From assembly GCF_025144225.1 (NCBI RefSeq), contig NZ_JALXXB010000002.1, positions 453,268 through 517,267 of the forward strand: 64,000 nucleotides of DNA, in the 5' to 3' direction. Under the pieces are notes generated by a model, which was given only the letters and a program-made list of their open reading frames with translations, had not been told where the DNA came from and searched no databases. Origin of the DNA: Aestuariimicrobium sp. p3-SID1156. GTDB taxonomy: Bacteria > Actinomycetota > Actinomycetes > Propionibacteriales > Propionibacteriaceae. Positions 7,832 to 15,676 of this stretch are shown here, in pieces. A program made the position numbers and the translations under genes. The first letter of the stretch is position 1, and every line of letters begins with the position of its first letter.

Positions 7832-10139
7832 CCCAGATTGTGACAGTGCTGCCCTTGGGCGCCATCTTCTGGGCACCCGGATCCTGCATGGCCACGACGT
7901 CGAGGCGCATCACCGGGCGGGTGTTGTAGACCACCTTCACCGCGAAGCCGGACCGCTCCAGGCGGGTGCGGGCTGACTGCTCATCTCTCCCGGTCACCTT
8001 CGGGACAACGACCAGCACGGGTCCTTTGGACACCACCAGCGTGACGGTGTCGCCCGCCTTGCCCGTTCCGCGAGCCGGGGTCTGCCGGATCACCTCGCCC
8101 TCCGGGATCGTGTCGTGATTCTCACCCGTCGCGGCGACGGTGAAGCCGAGGTCGGTGAGTGTCGCGCGTGCCCGGTCGTCGGAGCTGCCCACGGTGTCAG
8201 GAATCGCGATCGGCTTCGGCCCCGAGGACACCACCAGATCCACGGTCGCCTCAGGCTTGAGCCGGACGCCCTCGGCATGCTGGGCCGAGATCACTGTCCC
8301 TTTCGCGACCTTCTCGTCGTACTGGGTGCTCACCGCCCCAACCTTGAGGTGGCTTGCCTCGATGGCTTCGGTGGCACGCTGCTCGGTCAACCCGACCACC
8401 TTGGGCATGGCATAGCGCTCGGGCCCGCGGGACACGACCACGTTCACCGTGGACCCCTTGAGCACGCGCGTACCGGCCTCGGGGGTGGTCGAGATCACCA
8501 GACCCTTGGCCACGGACTCCGAATAGGCCTCGGTGGTGTGCACGGCGAACCCGGACTGGCTCGCCACCACTTCGGCCTGCTCCTGGGTCAGTGAACTGAC
8601 CGCAGGCGCGGCCGTCCAGCGTCCGTGCTCGAGGTACCAGTAGCCGTAACCGGTGCCACCGAGGGTGAGGATGAGCAGAAAGAGCAACCCGACCAGCCCA
8701 CGCCGGCGCTTGTGCACCGGGTCCTGGCTGATCTGGGGGAAGACCGGGGTGATGGCGCTGCGGGGCCGCCTGACCCGGCTGCTCTCCTCGCTCAGGTCCT
8801 CCCCGCCACCGCCTCCGTGGTCCCGCGCTGCACTGCCACGGGGACGCCCGGGGCGCGCCGCGGTGGAGTCCAGTGCCCGCGGAGCGCGTCGGGCCCCGGA
8901 CCCTCCCCGGGGGCCGGCCGGGGGAGGGGGAACGGGGCTCCCGGCGCCCACGTGCTGCCAGAGCACCCGTTCGCGGGGCAGATCCACCGGCGACGTGGGG
9001 GTTCCCGGCCGGCTGGTGGCCCGGACCTGCCGCGCCCCGACCGGCTGCCGCGCGCCGATGGCATGCCTCGAGCTCACGGGGGAGGAGGCGCTGCGCTCCC
9101 GGAAGGAGACCGGACGCGCCGGCTCCTCGGCGGCGCGCAGGATTTTCTGGGGGGCCACCGCCGCGGTGGGGGCGGTGTGCTCCAGGTCGTGGTCGTCGAC
9201 CATGACCGAGGCGCGCATGGCGTCGGTGAGTGCCGGGTCGTCCATGATGCCCTGGCTGAGGGCGGTGCGAGCCCGGCGCACCAGCTCCAGCAGCGCGCGT
9301 CCATCAGCAGGGCGGAGGGCGGGTTGGCGACGGGTGCAGGCGATGACCAGGGCGTCCAGGTAGGGCGGGATGATGCGTCTCGAATCGCGCTTCCAGGCAC
9401 CGTCGGCATGCACCAGCGTGCTCGGGGCGGGAACATCGTTGTGGACGTGGCTCCACGCGACCTGGATCGGGGTGTCGCCCTTGTGCGGCTTCTGGCCGGT
9501 CAACATCTCGAACAGCAGGATGCCGGAGCTGTAGATGTCGGAGCGCTTGTTGGCGCGTCCATTGGTCACCAGTTCGGGCGGCAGGTAGCTCACGGTGCCG
9601 ATCAGCAGGCCCTGGGTGGCGGTCGCGGTCTGAGCCGTGACAGCCCTGGCCAGCCCGAAGTCGGCCACCTTGATCTCGCCGCGCTGGCTGAGCAGCACAT
9701 TTTCGGGCTTGACGTCGCGATGGACCAGCCCGGACTCATGCGCGGAGGCCAATGCATGGACCACCGGCTCGAACAGGTCAAGGGCCCGCAGCGGTTCCAG
9801 GGGTGCTTCCCTGGTCAGCACATGGCGGAGGGTGCAACCATTGACGAACTCCATCACGATGTAGGGGCGACCATTGTCGACGCCCTGGTCGAAGACACTC
9901 ACCACGTGCGGATTGGAAAGACGTGCGGCGGCGCGAGCCTCGCGATCGAACTTGCGTGCGAACTCGGCATCGTCGCCGAGCCCGTCGTGCATCACCTTGA
10001 CGGCGACCTCACGGGTCAGCCGGATGTCCTGGGCTCGGTAGACGGTTGCCATGCCGCCACGAGCCACTCGAGCCACGATCTCGTAGCGACCATCCAGCAC
10101 ACGCCCCACCATGGGGTCGCTCATGCCACGACTGGTCAC
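7824..10139 (-). CDS. pknL: PASTA-domain Ser/Thr protein kinase (PknL-like)
   Basis: A 771-residue eukaryotic-type kinase. The kinase domain (about residues 19-290) has a G-loop ARGGMATVY, Lys48, HRDVKPEN (Asp142) and DFG at 160-162. A Pro/Arg/Ser-rich linker follows, then one transmembrane helix near residues 480-500 and four extracellular PASTA repeats to the C-terminus, expected to bind muropeptides. It would phosphorylate cell-wall and division proteins. The symbol rests on position between aroG and a polyprenyl synthetase, as for mycobacterial and corynebacterial PknL; the PASTA repeats alone would also fit PknB. GTG 10139 has GGAG seven bases upstream; an ATG at 10124 is the alternative. 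Confidence 0.9.
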   Translation of the reverse strand: MTSRGMSDPMVGRVLDGRYEIVARVARGGMATVYRAQDIRLTREVAVKVMHDGLGDDAEFARKFDREARAAARLSNPHVVSVFDQGVDNGRPYIVMEFVNGCTLRHVLTREAPLEPLRALDLFEPVVHALASAHESGLVHRDVKPENVLLSQRGEIKVADFGLARAVTAQTATATQGLLIGTVSYLPPELVTNGRANKRSDIYSSGILLFEMLTGQKPHKGDTPIQVAWSHVHNDVPAPSTLVHADGAWKRDSRRIIPPYLDALVIACTRRQPALRPADGRALLELVRRARTALSQGIMDDPALTDAMRASVMVDDHDLEHTAPTAAVAPQKILRAAEEPARPVSFRERSASSPVSSRHAIGARQPVGARQVRATSRPGTPTSPVDLPRERVLWQHVGAGSPVPPPPAGPRGGSGARRAPRALDSTAARPGRPRGSAARDHGGGGGEDLSEESSRVRRPRSAITPVFPQISQDPVHKRRRGLVGLLFLLILTLGGTGYGYWYLEHGRWTAAPAVSSLTQEQAEVVASQSGFAVHTTEAYSESVAKGLVISTTPEAGTRVLKGSTVNVVVSRGPERYAMPKVVGLTEQRATEAIEASHLKVGAVSTQYDEKVAKGTVISAQHAEGVRLKPEATVDLVVSSGPKPIAIPDTVGSSDDRARATLTDLGFTVAATGENHDTIPEGEVIRQTPARGTGKAGDTVTLVVSKGPVLVVVPKVTGRDEQSARTRLERSGFAVKVVYNTRPVMRLDVVAMQDPGAQKMAPKGSTVTIWVS

Positions 10140-10196
10140 AGAAATGCTCCAAACACGGTTCTTGGGGAAGGAAGAGGCCGTGTCAGCCTGCGGACA

Positions 10197-10202
10197 ATAC
10201 TA
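10197..10202 (-). promoter_or_regulatory. candidate -10 of the kinase gene
   Basis: TAGTAT on the minus strand, giving a leader of about 50 bases that contains GGAG seven bases before the GTG at 10139. No clear -35 was seen. Confidence 0.35.
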
Positions 10203-10327
10203 GGCGCAGGGATCGGCGGGCCCTGACGAGGATCCCCGGCGAGTCCCGGGCAGAATTTGTCAGAGGCTACTGCTATTTGCGGGGTGGGCCTTTCTGGCAA
10301 GCAGGCGTCCAGCGGGCGTTGACGACC

Positions 10328-10333
10328 TATCCT
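10328..10333 (+). promoter_or_regulatory. -10 element of leaderless thiE-like gene
   Basis: TATCCT ends six bases before the GTG at 10340, arguing that the much longer open frame upstream is not translated. Confidence 0.55.
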
Positions 10334-10339
10334 GACAGC

Positions 10340-11146
10340 GTGGTAGCACTCATCGGATTGCGCGAGAACCTGTTGCTCTCCCGCCTGCACCTGGTCGCCG
10401 ACCTCCGCCGCTTCGACCATCGCGAGGACTTCGTCGACTTCGTCCATGCCATGTACGGAGCGGGGGTCGACATCATCCAGCTCCGCACGGAGGGTGTCTC
10501 CGAGGACAGGGCCCAGAAGCTCTTCGAGGCAGCAGTCCAGCCCGCCTTCGACCACCGCAAACTCCTGTGCGTGGGCAGTGACCCGAAACTCGCCGCCGCC
10601 GTGAAGGCCGACCTGCTGCACCTCAACGACGGCCCCGGACGAGTCCGGCAGGAGCGGGGCAGGCTGCACCAGTACTCGCTGGTGGGGTGCACCGTCGATT
10701 CGATCCATGAGGCTGACCGGGCGCTGACGGTACGCGCCGACTGGCTCAGCGTGGGCCCGGTGTTCCCCGGACGCACCCTGTTCGGGCGACGGGAGGGCGG
10801 TCTCGACCTGGTTCGCGAGTTCGCGGAGAAGTTGCCGGTCACCGACGAGCGCAGCGTCCCCTGGTTCGCCACCACCGGCATCACGCTGGACAACCTCGGT
10901 GACGTGCTCGACGCGGGGGCTGCCCGGGTGGCGGTCTCCACCGCGATCATGGACGCCGAGGCGCCAGCTGCCGCAGCAGCTCTCTTCGCCGACCGGCTCC
11001 GCGCCCACTGGGAAAGCCTGCCGGGGGCTGGGGACCACGCCTTCCGCGTCCTGGGCGGACCTCAGAAGAAGGCCACGTTCAGGGCTGTGCCGCCGATTCC
11101 CGGCGATTCCGGGAGCTGGGCGACGACGCGAGACCTCTCCCTCTGA
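10340..11146 (+). CDS. thiE: ThiE-like thiamine-phosphate synthase family protein
   Basis: A 268-residue TIM-barrel protein of the thiamine-phosphate synthase family, which couples the pyrimidine and thiazole halves of thiamine. It shows IIQLRTEGVSEDRA, LLHLNDGPG, VGCTVDSIHEA, LSVGPVFPG and a phosphate-binding end ATTGITLDNLGDVLDAGAARVAVST. The usual Lys after QLR (QLRxK) is absent, and the NDR part is changed, so activity is less certain than the fold. The C-terminal 40 residues extend past the barrel. It is not near other thiamine genes and no TPP riboswitch was found; it reads away from the kinase. The start is set by the leaderless -10 box. Confidence 0.72.
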   Translation: MVALIGLRENLLLSRLHLVADLRRFDHREDFVDFVHAMYGAGVDIIQLRTEGVSEDRAQKLFEAAVQPAFDHRKLLCVGSDPKLAAAVKADLLHLNDGPGRVRQERGRLHQYSLVGCTVDSIHEADRALTVRADWLSVGPVFPGRTLFGRREGGLDLVREFAEKLPVTDERSVPWFATTGITLDNLGDVLDAGAARVAVSTAIMDAEAPAAAAALFADRLRAHWESLPGAGDHAFRVLGGPQKKATFRAVPPIPGDSGSWATTRDLSL

Positions 11147-11245
11147 GACGTGGGACTACTATGGCAAGAACGTGATCCACCCGGAGCCCCGGGGGAGGTC
11201 GAGACATGCTGCGCAGCAGCCCGAGTTGGCGGTGGTGTTTGCCCG

Positions 11246-11512
11246 ATGACCCAGAACATCTTCGAGATCTTCAATCCGGGTGATCGGCATTGGCGCGAGA
11301 ACAAGGATTTCGAGAAGGTCCATGTGTTCACCACCAAGAAGGGCGGACGCGGCCCGATGAAGGTCGACCTGGACGAGGGCAGCATCGTGCTGCCCTCACG
11401 GTTCTCCCGCACCCCTGCTGACGACAAGCCGGTGCGTCGAGGCTCGAAGCGTCCCGCTGCCCAGGACCCCGTGACCGACCCCGTGAAGGAGTCCGACGGG
11501 GATCAGGCCTGA
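11246..11512 (+). CDS. small hypothetical protein (DUF6191-like)
   Basis: An 88-residue protein beginning IFEIFNPGDRHWRENKDFEK, then a central stretch GGRGPMKVDLDEGSIVLP and a charged, probably disordered tail. The pattern NPG...R...E...GP..VDL..G.IV.P resembles the small actinobacterial DUF6191 family from memory; this is a tentative match. No function is known. The ATG at 11246 is chosen because the conserved-looking part starts there; the open frame continues 96 bases upstream without a good ribosome site. The 3' end overlaps the convergent polyprenyl synthetase gene by ten bases. Composition is like its neighbours. Confidence 0.6.
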   Translation: MTQNIFEIFNPGDRHWRENKDFEKVHVFTTKKGGRGPMKVDLDEGSIVLPSRFSRTPADDKPVRRGSKRPAAQDPVTDPVKESDGDQA

Positions 11513-12627
11513 CGGTCGACCACGATCGCGGCCAGTAGTTCCAACGCCTCCCGACCCTCGGTGGTGACCGGGGTCTCGGCGAGAACGGACAGTGCCTGTG
11601 CGACGCTGGAGGCGATCTCGCCCTCCACGGCCTCGTGGGCGCCGACCCCCATGATGATCTCGCGTGCGCGGTCGATCTGTGCGGCCTCTAGGTGGGGATT
11701 GCCCAGCATGGCGTCGAGCTCCCTGGCCTGCTCCCGCGGCGCAGCCGCCAGGGCATGGGCGACCAGTACGGTCCGCTTGCCCTCGCGCAGGTCGTCCCCG
11801 GCCGGCTTGCCGGTCTTGTCCTCGTCGCCGAAGACACCGAGCAGGTCGTCGCGGAACTGGAAGGCACGCCCGATCAGAGAACCGAAGTCGCCCAGCCTGA
11901 CCCGGGTGGAGTCCTCGGCCTCGGCCAGTGCGGCGCCGATCTCCAGTGGGTGGCGCGCGGAGTAGCGCGCCGACTTGTAGTCGACCACGCGGTAGATACG
12001 GTCGAGTTCGGCGGCCAGGTTGTCGGGGTTGAGCGCGTCCTGGTCGGCGAAGAGCTGGGTCTGGCTGACCACGTCCAGGAACTGTCCACAGGTGACCTCC
12101 TCGCGCATCTGCTCCAGCAGGCGCGTGGCACGCTCCCGGGTGGACATCGGCAGACCGGAGCGATCGAACATTTCGGCGCTCCACACCAGCAGCAGGTCCC
12201 CGAGCAGGATCGCGCCGGCGCGGCCGAAGGCCTCGGCGCCACCCCGGCCGTGCTCCCGCTCATGCCACTGCTGTAACTGGCGGTGCACGGCGGGGACGCC
12301 GCGGCGTGTGTCCGAGGCGTCCATCACGTCGTCATGGACCAGGGCGGAGACGTGCAGCAGGTCGAGGGAGGCGGCTGCGCGCACCAGCCAGCCTGCGTCC
12401 TCGGGCTGCTCTGCGATGGCGGTGTAGCCCCAGTAGCACAACGCAGGCCGGAAGCGCTTGCCGCCGGCGGTGAACTCTGTCGCCAGTCGGTGGAGCGGTT
12501 CGAGTTCCTGACCGATCCCCTGGAGGTGTTGCCCCTTCTCCGCCAGGAATGCGGAGATCGCCTCGCTCACCGCTTCGCGGAAGTCGGCGCCAACGGGGTC
12601 ATCAGGACGGAATGAGGGAAGAGCCAC
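11503..12627 (-). CDS. polyprenyl (geranylgeranyl-type) diphosphate synthase
   Basis: A 374-residue trans-isoprenyl diphosphate synthase. Both aspartate-rich motifs are present: the first in HDDVMDASDTRRG and the second in FQFRDDLLGVFGDEDKTGKPAGDDL, which bind magnesium and the diphosphates. GKRFRPALCYWGY is the upstream family signature. It should condense isopentenyl diphosphate with an allylic primer to make C15-C20 or longer products for menaquinone, carotenoid or polyprenol carriers. Position next to aroG and the PASTA kinase matches mycobacterial idsA2. The GTG at 12627 is supported by a leaderless -10 box. Product length cannot be read reliably. Confidence 0.9.
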   Translation of the reverse strand: MALPSFRPDDPVGADFREAVSEAISAFLAEKGQHLQGIGQELEPLHRLATEFTAGGKRFRPALCYWGYTAIAEQPEDAGWLVRAAASLDLLHVSALVHDDVMDASDTRRGVPAVHRQLQQWHEREHGRGGAEAFGRAGAILLGDLLLVWSAEMFDRSGLPMSTRERATRLLEQMREEVTCGQFLDVVSQTQLFADQDALNPDNLAAELDRIYRVVDYKSARYSARHPLEIGAALAEAEDSTRVRLGDFGSLIGRAFQFRDDLLGVFGDEDKTGKPAGDDLREGKRTVLVAHALAAAPREQARELDAMLGNPHLEAAQIDRAREIIMGVGAHEAVEGEIASSVAQALSVLAETPVTTEGREALELLAAIVVDRQA

Positions 12628-12633
12628 GGATCG

Positions 12634-12639
12634 AGCCTA
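12634..12639 (-). promoter_or_regulatory. -10 element of leaderless polyprenyl synthase gene
   Basis: TAGGCT on the minus strand ends six bases before the GTG at 12627. It lies 14 bases from the -10 of the divergent gene. Confidence 0.6.
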
Positions 12640-12653
12640 GCCCGGCCCCGGGG

Positions 12654-12659
12654 TAGGGT
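12654..12659 (+). promoter_or_regulatory. -10 element of leaderless DUF1707 gene
   Basis: TAGGGT ends six bases before the second of two tandem GTG codons (12666). It points to 12666, not 12663, as the start. Confidence 0.55.
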
Positions 12660-12665
12660 GACGTG

Positions 12666-13244
12666 GTGGACTCCGACACGCGCATTGGTTTCGAGGAACG
12701 AGACGACGCCGTCCGACGACTCCAGGGCCACCACGCGGCGGGTCGACTCGAGATGCACGAGTTCGAGGAGCGGATGCAGTCAGCGCTGCAGGCCCGTACT
12801 GCCGGGCAGGTGGCGGCGCTCTTCGATGACCTCCCCGACGACGGGTGGATCTACGGGCGCACGGCTGCTCCGCTGCCGGTGATGAAGCCGACGGCCGACC
12901 TGGTCACCCGGGTGGTGGAGGTGCCCCGGACCACTGGAGGGTTCTCGTCCATGGTCTGGGTGGCGCTGCCCCTGATCCTCGTCCTCGCGGCGGGCATCGG
13001 GTTCAGGCTCTGGCCGCTGTTCTTCGTTGTCGTCTTCGGGGCACCTGTCATGGGCGGGCTTCGCTCAGCCTTCCGCACCGACCAGCAGACCATCACCTAC
13101 GAGCGCGGCGACATCACCTCTGAGGTCCGCGCACTGCTGGGGCATGGCCTGAAGATCCAGGCGATCAAGCGCTACCGCGAGGAGACCGGCGCCGACCTGG
13201 CCACGGCGAAGTATGCGGTGGAGCAGATCGAACGCGGCTCCTGA
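12666..13244 (+). CDS. DUF1707 membrane protein with C-terminal L7/L12-like domain
   Basis: A 192-residue protein with three parts. Residues 1-60 are a DUF1707 domain (IGFEERDDAVRRL, GRLEMHEFEERM). A hydrophobic stretch near residues 95-125 makes one or two membrane helices. The last 45 residues (ALLGHGLKIQAIKRYREETG, then LATAKYAVEQIE) resemble the C-terminal domain of ribosomal protein L7/L12, which docks translation factors. Such fusions occur in Actinobacteria but have no assigned role. The start is fixed by the leaderless -10 box. It diverges from the polyprenyl synthase gene with 38 bases between start codons. Confidence 0.72.
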   Translation: MDSDTRIGFEERDDAVRRLQGHHAAGRLEMHEFEERMQSALQARTAGQVAALFDDLPDDGWIYGRTAAPLPVMKPTADLVTRVVEVPRTTGGFSSMVWVALPLILVLAAGIGFRLWPLFFVVVFGAPVMGGLRSAFRTDQQTITYERGDITSEVRALLGHGLKIQAIKRYREETGADLATAKYAVEQIERGS

Positions 13245-13280
13245 GGGCGCGCCCGCGGGGCCGGGTGAGCGCCTGAGGTC

Positions 13281-15569
13281 TCAGAGGACACGGCGCCAGC
13301 GGGCCGGTGCGTCCCCTTCGATGTCGAGAGTGACCAGACGCTGCGTCGGACGGGTCAGCGCCACGTAGAGCACCCGCTCCCCACCGGGGTTCTCGGCGAC
13401 GATGTCGTCGGGGCTGACCACCACGACCGCGTCGTACTCCAGGCCCTTGGCCTGCAGCGGGGTCACGACGCGCACCCGCTCGGCACCCGGGGCGCCCTCC
13501 AGAGCATCGCGGGACAGGTCGATCAAACTCGGCGGGGCCAGCACGCCGATGGTGCCCTCGACCTGCCCGGCGAGATCGGCGACGTGCCGCGCGAGCGCGG
13601 CGGGCAGCTGCTCGACCGGGGCCGTGTCCAGCACGGGGTCGACCCCGGTGGAGCGCACAGCATGGGGCAGGTCAGCATGGGGGTGTGCCGCCGTCACCAC
13701 CTTGGCCGCGAGTCGGAAGACCTCGGCGGGGGAGCGATAGTTCGTGGAGAGCCGGAAGCGCTGCTGCGGGCCCCTCCCGGCGATGTCGGCGATCGCCTGA
13801 CGGGTCTCCTCCAGGTGGGGATAGGAGCTTTGTGCGACGTCGCCCACCAGCGTCCAACTGGCCTGGGGACCGCGGCGACGGAGCATCCGCCACTGCATCG
13901 GGGTGACATCCTGGGACTCGTCGACCAACACGTGGGCGAAGGTCTCCTGCGGATCCTCATCGGGGTCGACCTCGCGCTGTCGGCTGAGCAGGTCGGCGGT
14001 GGTGACCAACTCGGGGACGTCGGCTCCGCCCTCGATGAAGACGGGGCGGTCGGCCTCCGGGTCGGCCTCGGGCAGGCCGATGATCGCCACCAGCTCGTCG
14101 AGCAGCGCCACGTCGGCCACCGACCAGCCGGGGTTCCCGCGACCGCGCGACGAGCGTTCCATCAGGCCGGGGTCGTAGCTGGCGGCCAGCACGTCTCGCT
14201 CAGTGGTGGTGAGGTTGGCACCCACCCGGTCGAGCAGTTCGCGGTCCCCGAGCCGCGCCAGTACGTCGGTGGCCTCCAGTGAGGGCCACCAGGCGTGCAT
14301 GAACATGACGAAGGAGGCCTGCGAGCTGGCGAGGTCGTCGAAGACCTCCCGGCCCAGCTCGTGCTCATTGGTGAACTGGTTCCACAGCGCATTCAGCAGC
14401 GCCTTCTCGGCGGCCTCACGAGCGCGATTGATGCGGCGTCCCTCGAGCACCTGGTTGCGGATGGCGGTGAGCTGGGCCGGTTGCAGGGTGAGGACCTCGC
14501 CCTTGACCGACACACGCAGGGGCTCCAGGCGCCCGGTCAACGGCTCATTGGCGACCGCCTTGAGCACCGGCAGCATCCGCAGCGAACCCTTCAGGGTCGC
14601 AGCCTCGGGGGCATCCACGCGCTCGGTGCTGAAGCCGAGCACGTCGCGGGCGACACCGCCCACCGGGTGCAGGGTGACGGCATCCTCGCCCAGGCTGGGG
14701 AGCACCCGCTCGATGTAGTTCATGAAGACCGCAGAAGGGCCGACCACCAGCACCCCACCCCGCTCGAAACGGCGACGGTGGGTGTAGAGGAGATAGGCCG
14801 CACGGTGCAGAGCCACCACGGTCTTACCGGTGCCAGGACCGCCGGCGATCATCGTCACCCCCTGGTGGGGTGCGCGAATCGCCTCGTCCTGCTCGGCCTG
14901 GATGGTGGCCACGATGTCGCGCATGGCGTCGCCGCGCGCACGCGACAGGGAGGCCATCAGCGCGCCCTCGCCCACGATCAGCAGACCGGAATCCTTGCTG
15001 GAGTCCAGCAGGTCGTCCTCGATGCCGACCACGCGGTCGTTGCGGCAGCGCAGCACGCGGCGCCGGATGACGTTCATCGGGGCCTGCGGGGTGGCGCGGT
15101 AGAAGGGCTCGGCGGCCGGGGCACGCCAGTCGATCACCAGCGGCTCGTAGTCGTCGTCGCGCACGCCGATGCGTCCGATGTAGCGGGTGTCATTGGTCAG
15201 GTCGAGGCGGCCGAAGACCAGGCCCTCGTGCTCGGAGTCCAGGGCTGCCAGCCGCTTGGCGGACTGGTAGGCGAACGCGTCGCGTTCGAACAGGGCCGTG
15301 CCGTCCTCCTCACGAAGGTAGTCACCGCGATCGGTCTGGTAGATCCGCTTGCCCTCGGCGGCCACCTGCTGGGCGGAGCGCGTCGCCACGTCCAGGGCTT
15401 GGTAGACCCGGTCGACGTGGGCCTGTTCGCCCGCGATCTCCTGGCTCACGACGTCATGTTCGGCGCCTTCGGATCCTCCTCGGCCAGCCACGTGGTCATT
15501 GCGGTCGACGCCACTGGTCTCGCTGCCGCGCGATTCGGAGGGATTTTCAGGGGACTTCTGCTCGTGCAA
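13281..15569 (-). CDS. HelD/HelR-type UvrD-like helicase
   Basis: A 762-residue superfamily 1 ATPase. The N-terminal EIAGEQAHVDRVYQAL is the start of the coiled arm of HelD-type proteins, which enter the RNA polymerase channel and recycle stalled enzyme. Walker A is AGGPGTGKTVVALHRAAYLL, Walker B-like LVDESQDVTPMQWRML, and C-terminal motifs include LSTNYRSP and LYVALTRPTQRLV. In actinomycetes this family includes HelR, linked to rifamycin tolerance. The start is uncertain: TTG at 15569 has AAGGA seven bases upstream and a TAAACT -10 further up; GTG at 15449 (SQEIAGEQ) is the alternative. The intergenic region shows no rifamycin-associated element that I recognise. Confidence 0.85.
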   Translation of the reverse strand: MHEQKSPENPSESRGSETSGVDRNDHVAGRGGSEGAEHDVVSQEIAGEQAHVDRVYQALDVATRSAQQVAAEGKRIYQTDRGDYLREEDGTALFERDAFAYQSAKRLAALDSEHEGLVFGRLDLTNDTRYIGRIGVRDDDYEPLVIDWRAPAAEPFYRATPQAPMNVIRRRVLRCRNDRVVGIEDDLLDSSKDSGLLIVGEGALMASLSRARGDAMRDIVATIQAEQDEAIRAPHQGVTMIAGGPGTGKTVVALHRAAYLLYTHRRRFERGGVLVVGPSAVFMNYIERVLPSLGEDAVTLHPVGGVARDVLGFSTERVDAPEAATLKGSLRMLPVLKAVANEPLTGRLEPLRVSVKGEVLTLQPAQLTAIRNQVLEGRRINRAREAAEKALLNALWNQFTNEHELGREVFDDLASSQASFVMFMHAWWPSLEATDVLARLGDRELLDRVGANLTTTERDVLAASYDPGLMERSSRGRGNPGWSVADVALLDELVAIIGLPEADPEADRPVFIEGGADVPELVTTADLLSRQREVDPDEDPQETFAHVLVDESQDVTPMQWRMLRRRGPQASWTLVGDVAQSSYPHLEETRQAIADIAGRGPQQRFRLSTNYRSPAEVFRLAAKVVTAAHPHADLPHAVRSTGVDPVLDTAPVEQLPAALARHVADLAGQVEGTIGVLAPPSLIDLSRDALEGAPGAERVRVVTPLQAKGLEYDAVVVVSPDDIVAENPGGERVLYVALTRPTQRLVTLDIEGDAPARWRRVL

Positions 15570-15676
15570 GATCTGGTCCTTCGAAAGACTGACGATCCAG
15601 TTTACCCGGTGGGCGGTCCGGGGACGACAGGTTCGGGGTGTGAGGGTCGCCACGCCGTCCGGGTTGGGAGTGGAGT

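Noticed and set aside
8625..10226. A 533-codon plus-strand open frame opposite the Ser/Thr kinase
   Set aside because: It is antisense to a well-supported kinase with all motifs, has no start signal and shows the composition of a GC-rich shadow frame.
10140..10339. TPP riboswitch before the thiE-like gene
   Set aside because: No conserved TPP-riboswitch strings were seen, and the -10 box indicates a leaderless transcript.
15570..15676. Rifamycin-associated element upstream of the helicase
   Set aside because: The known inverted repeat could not be found in this gap.
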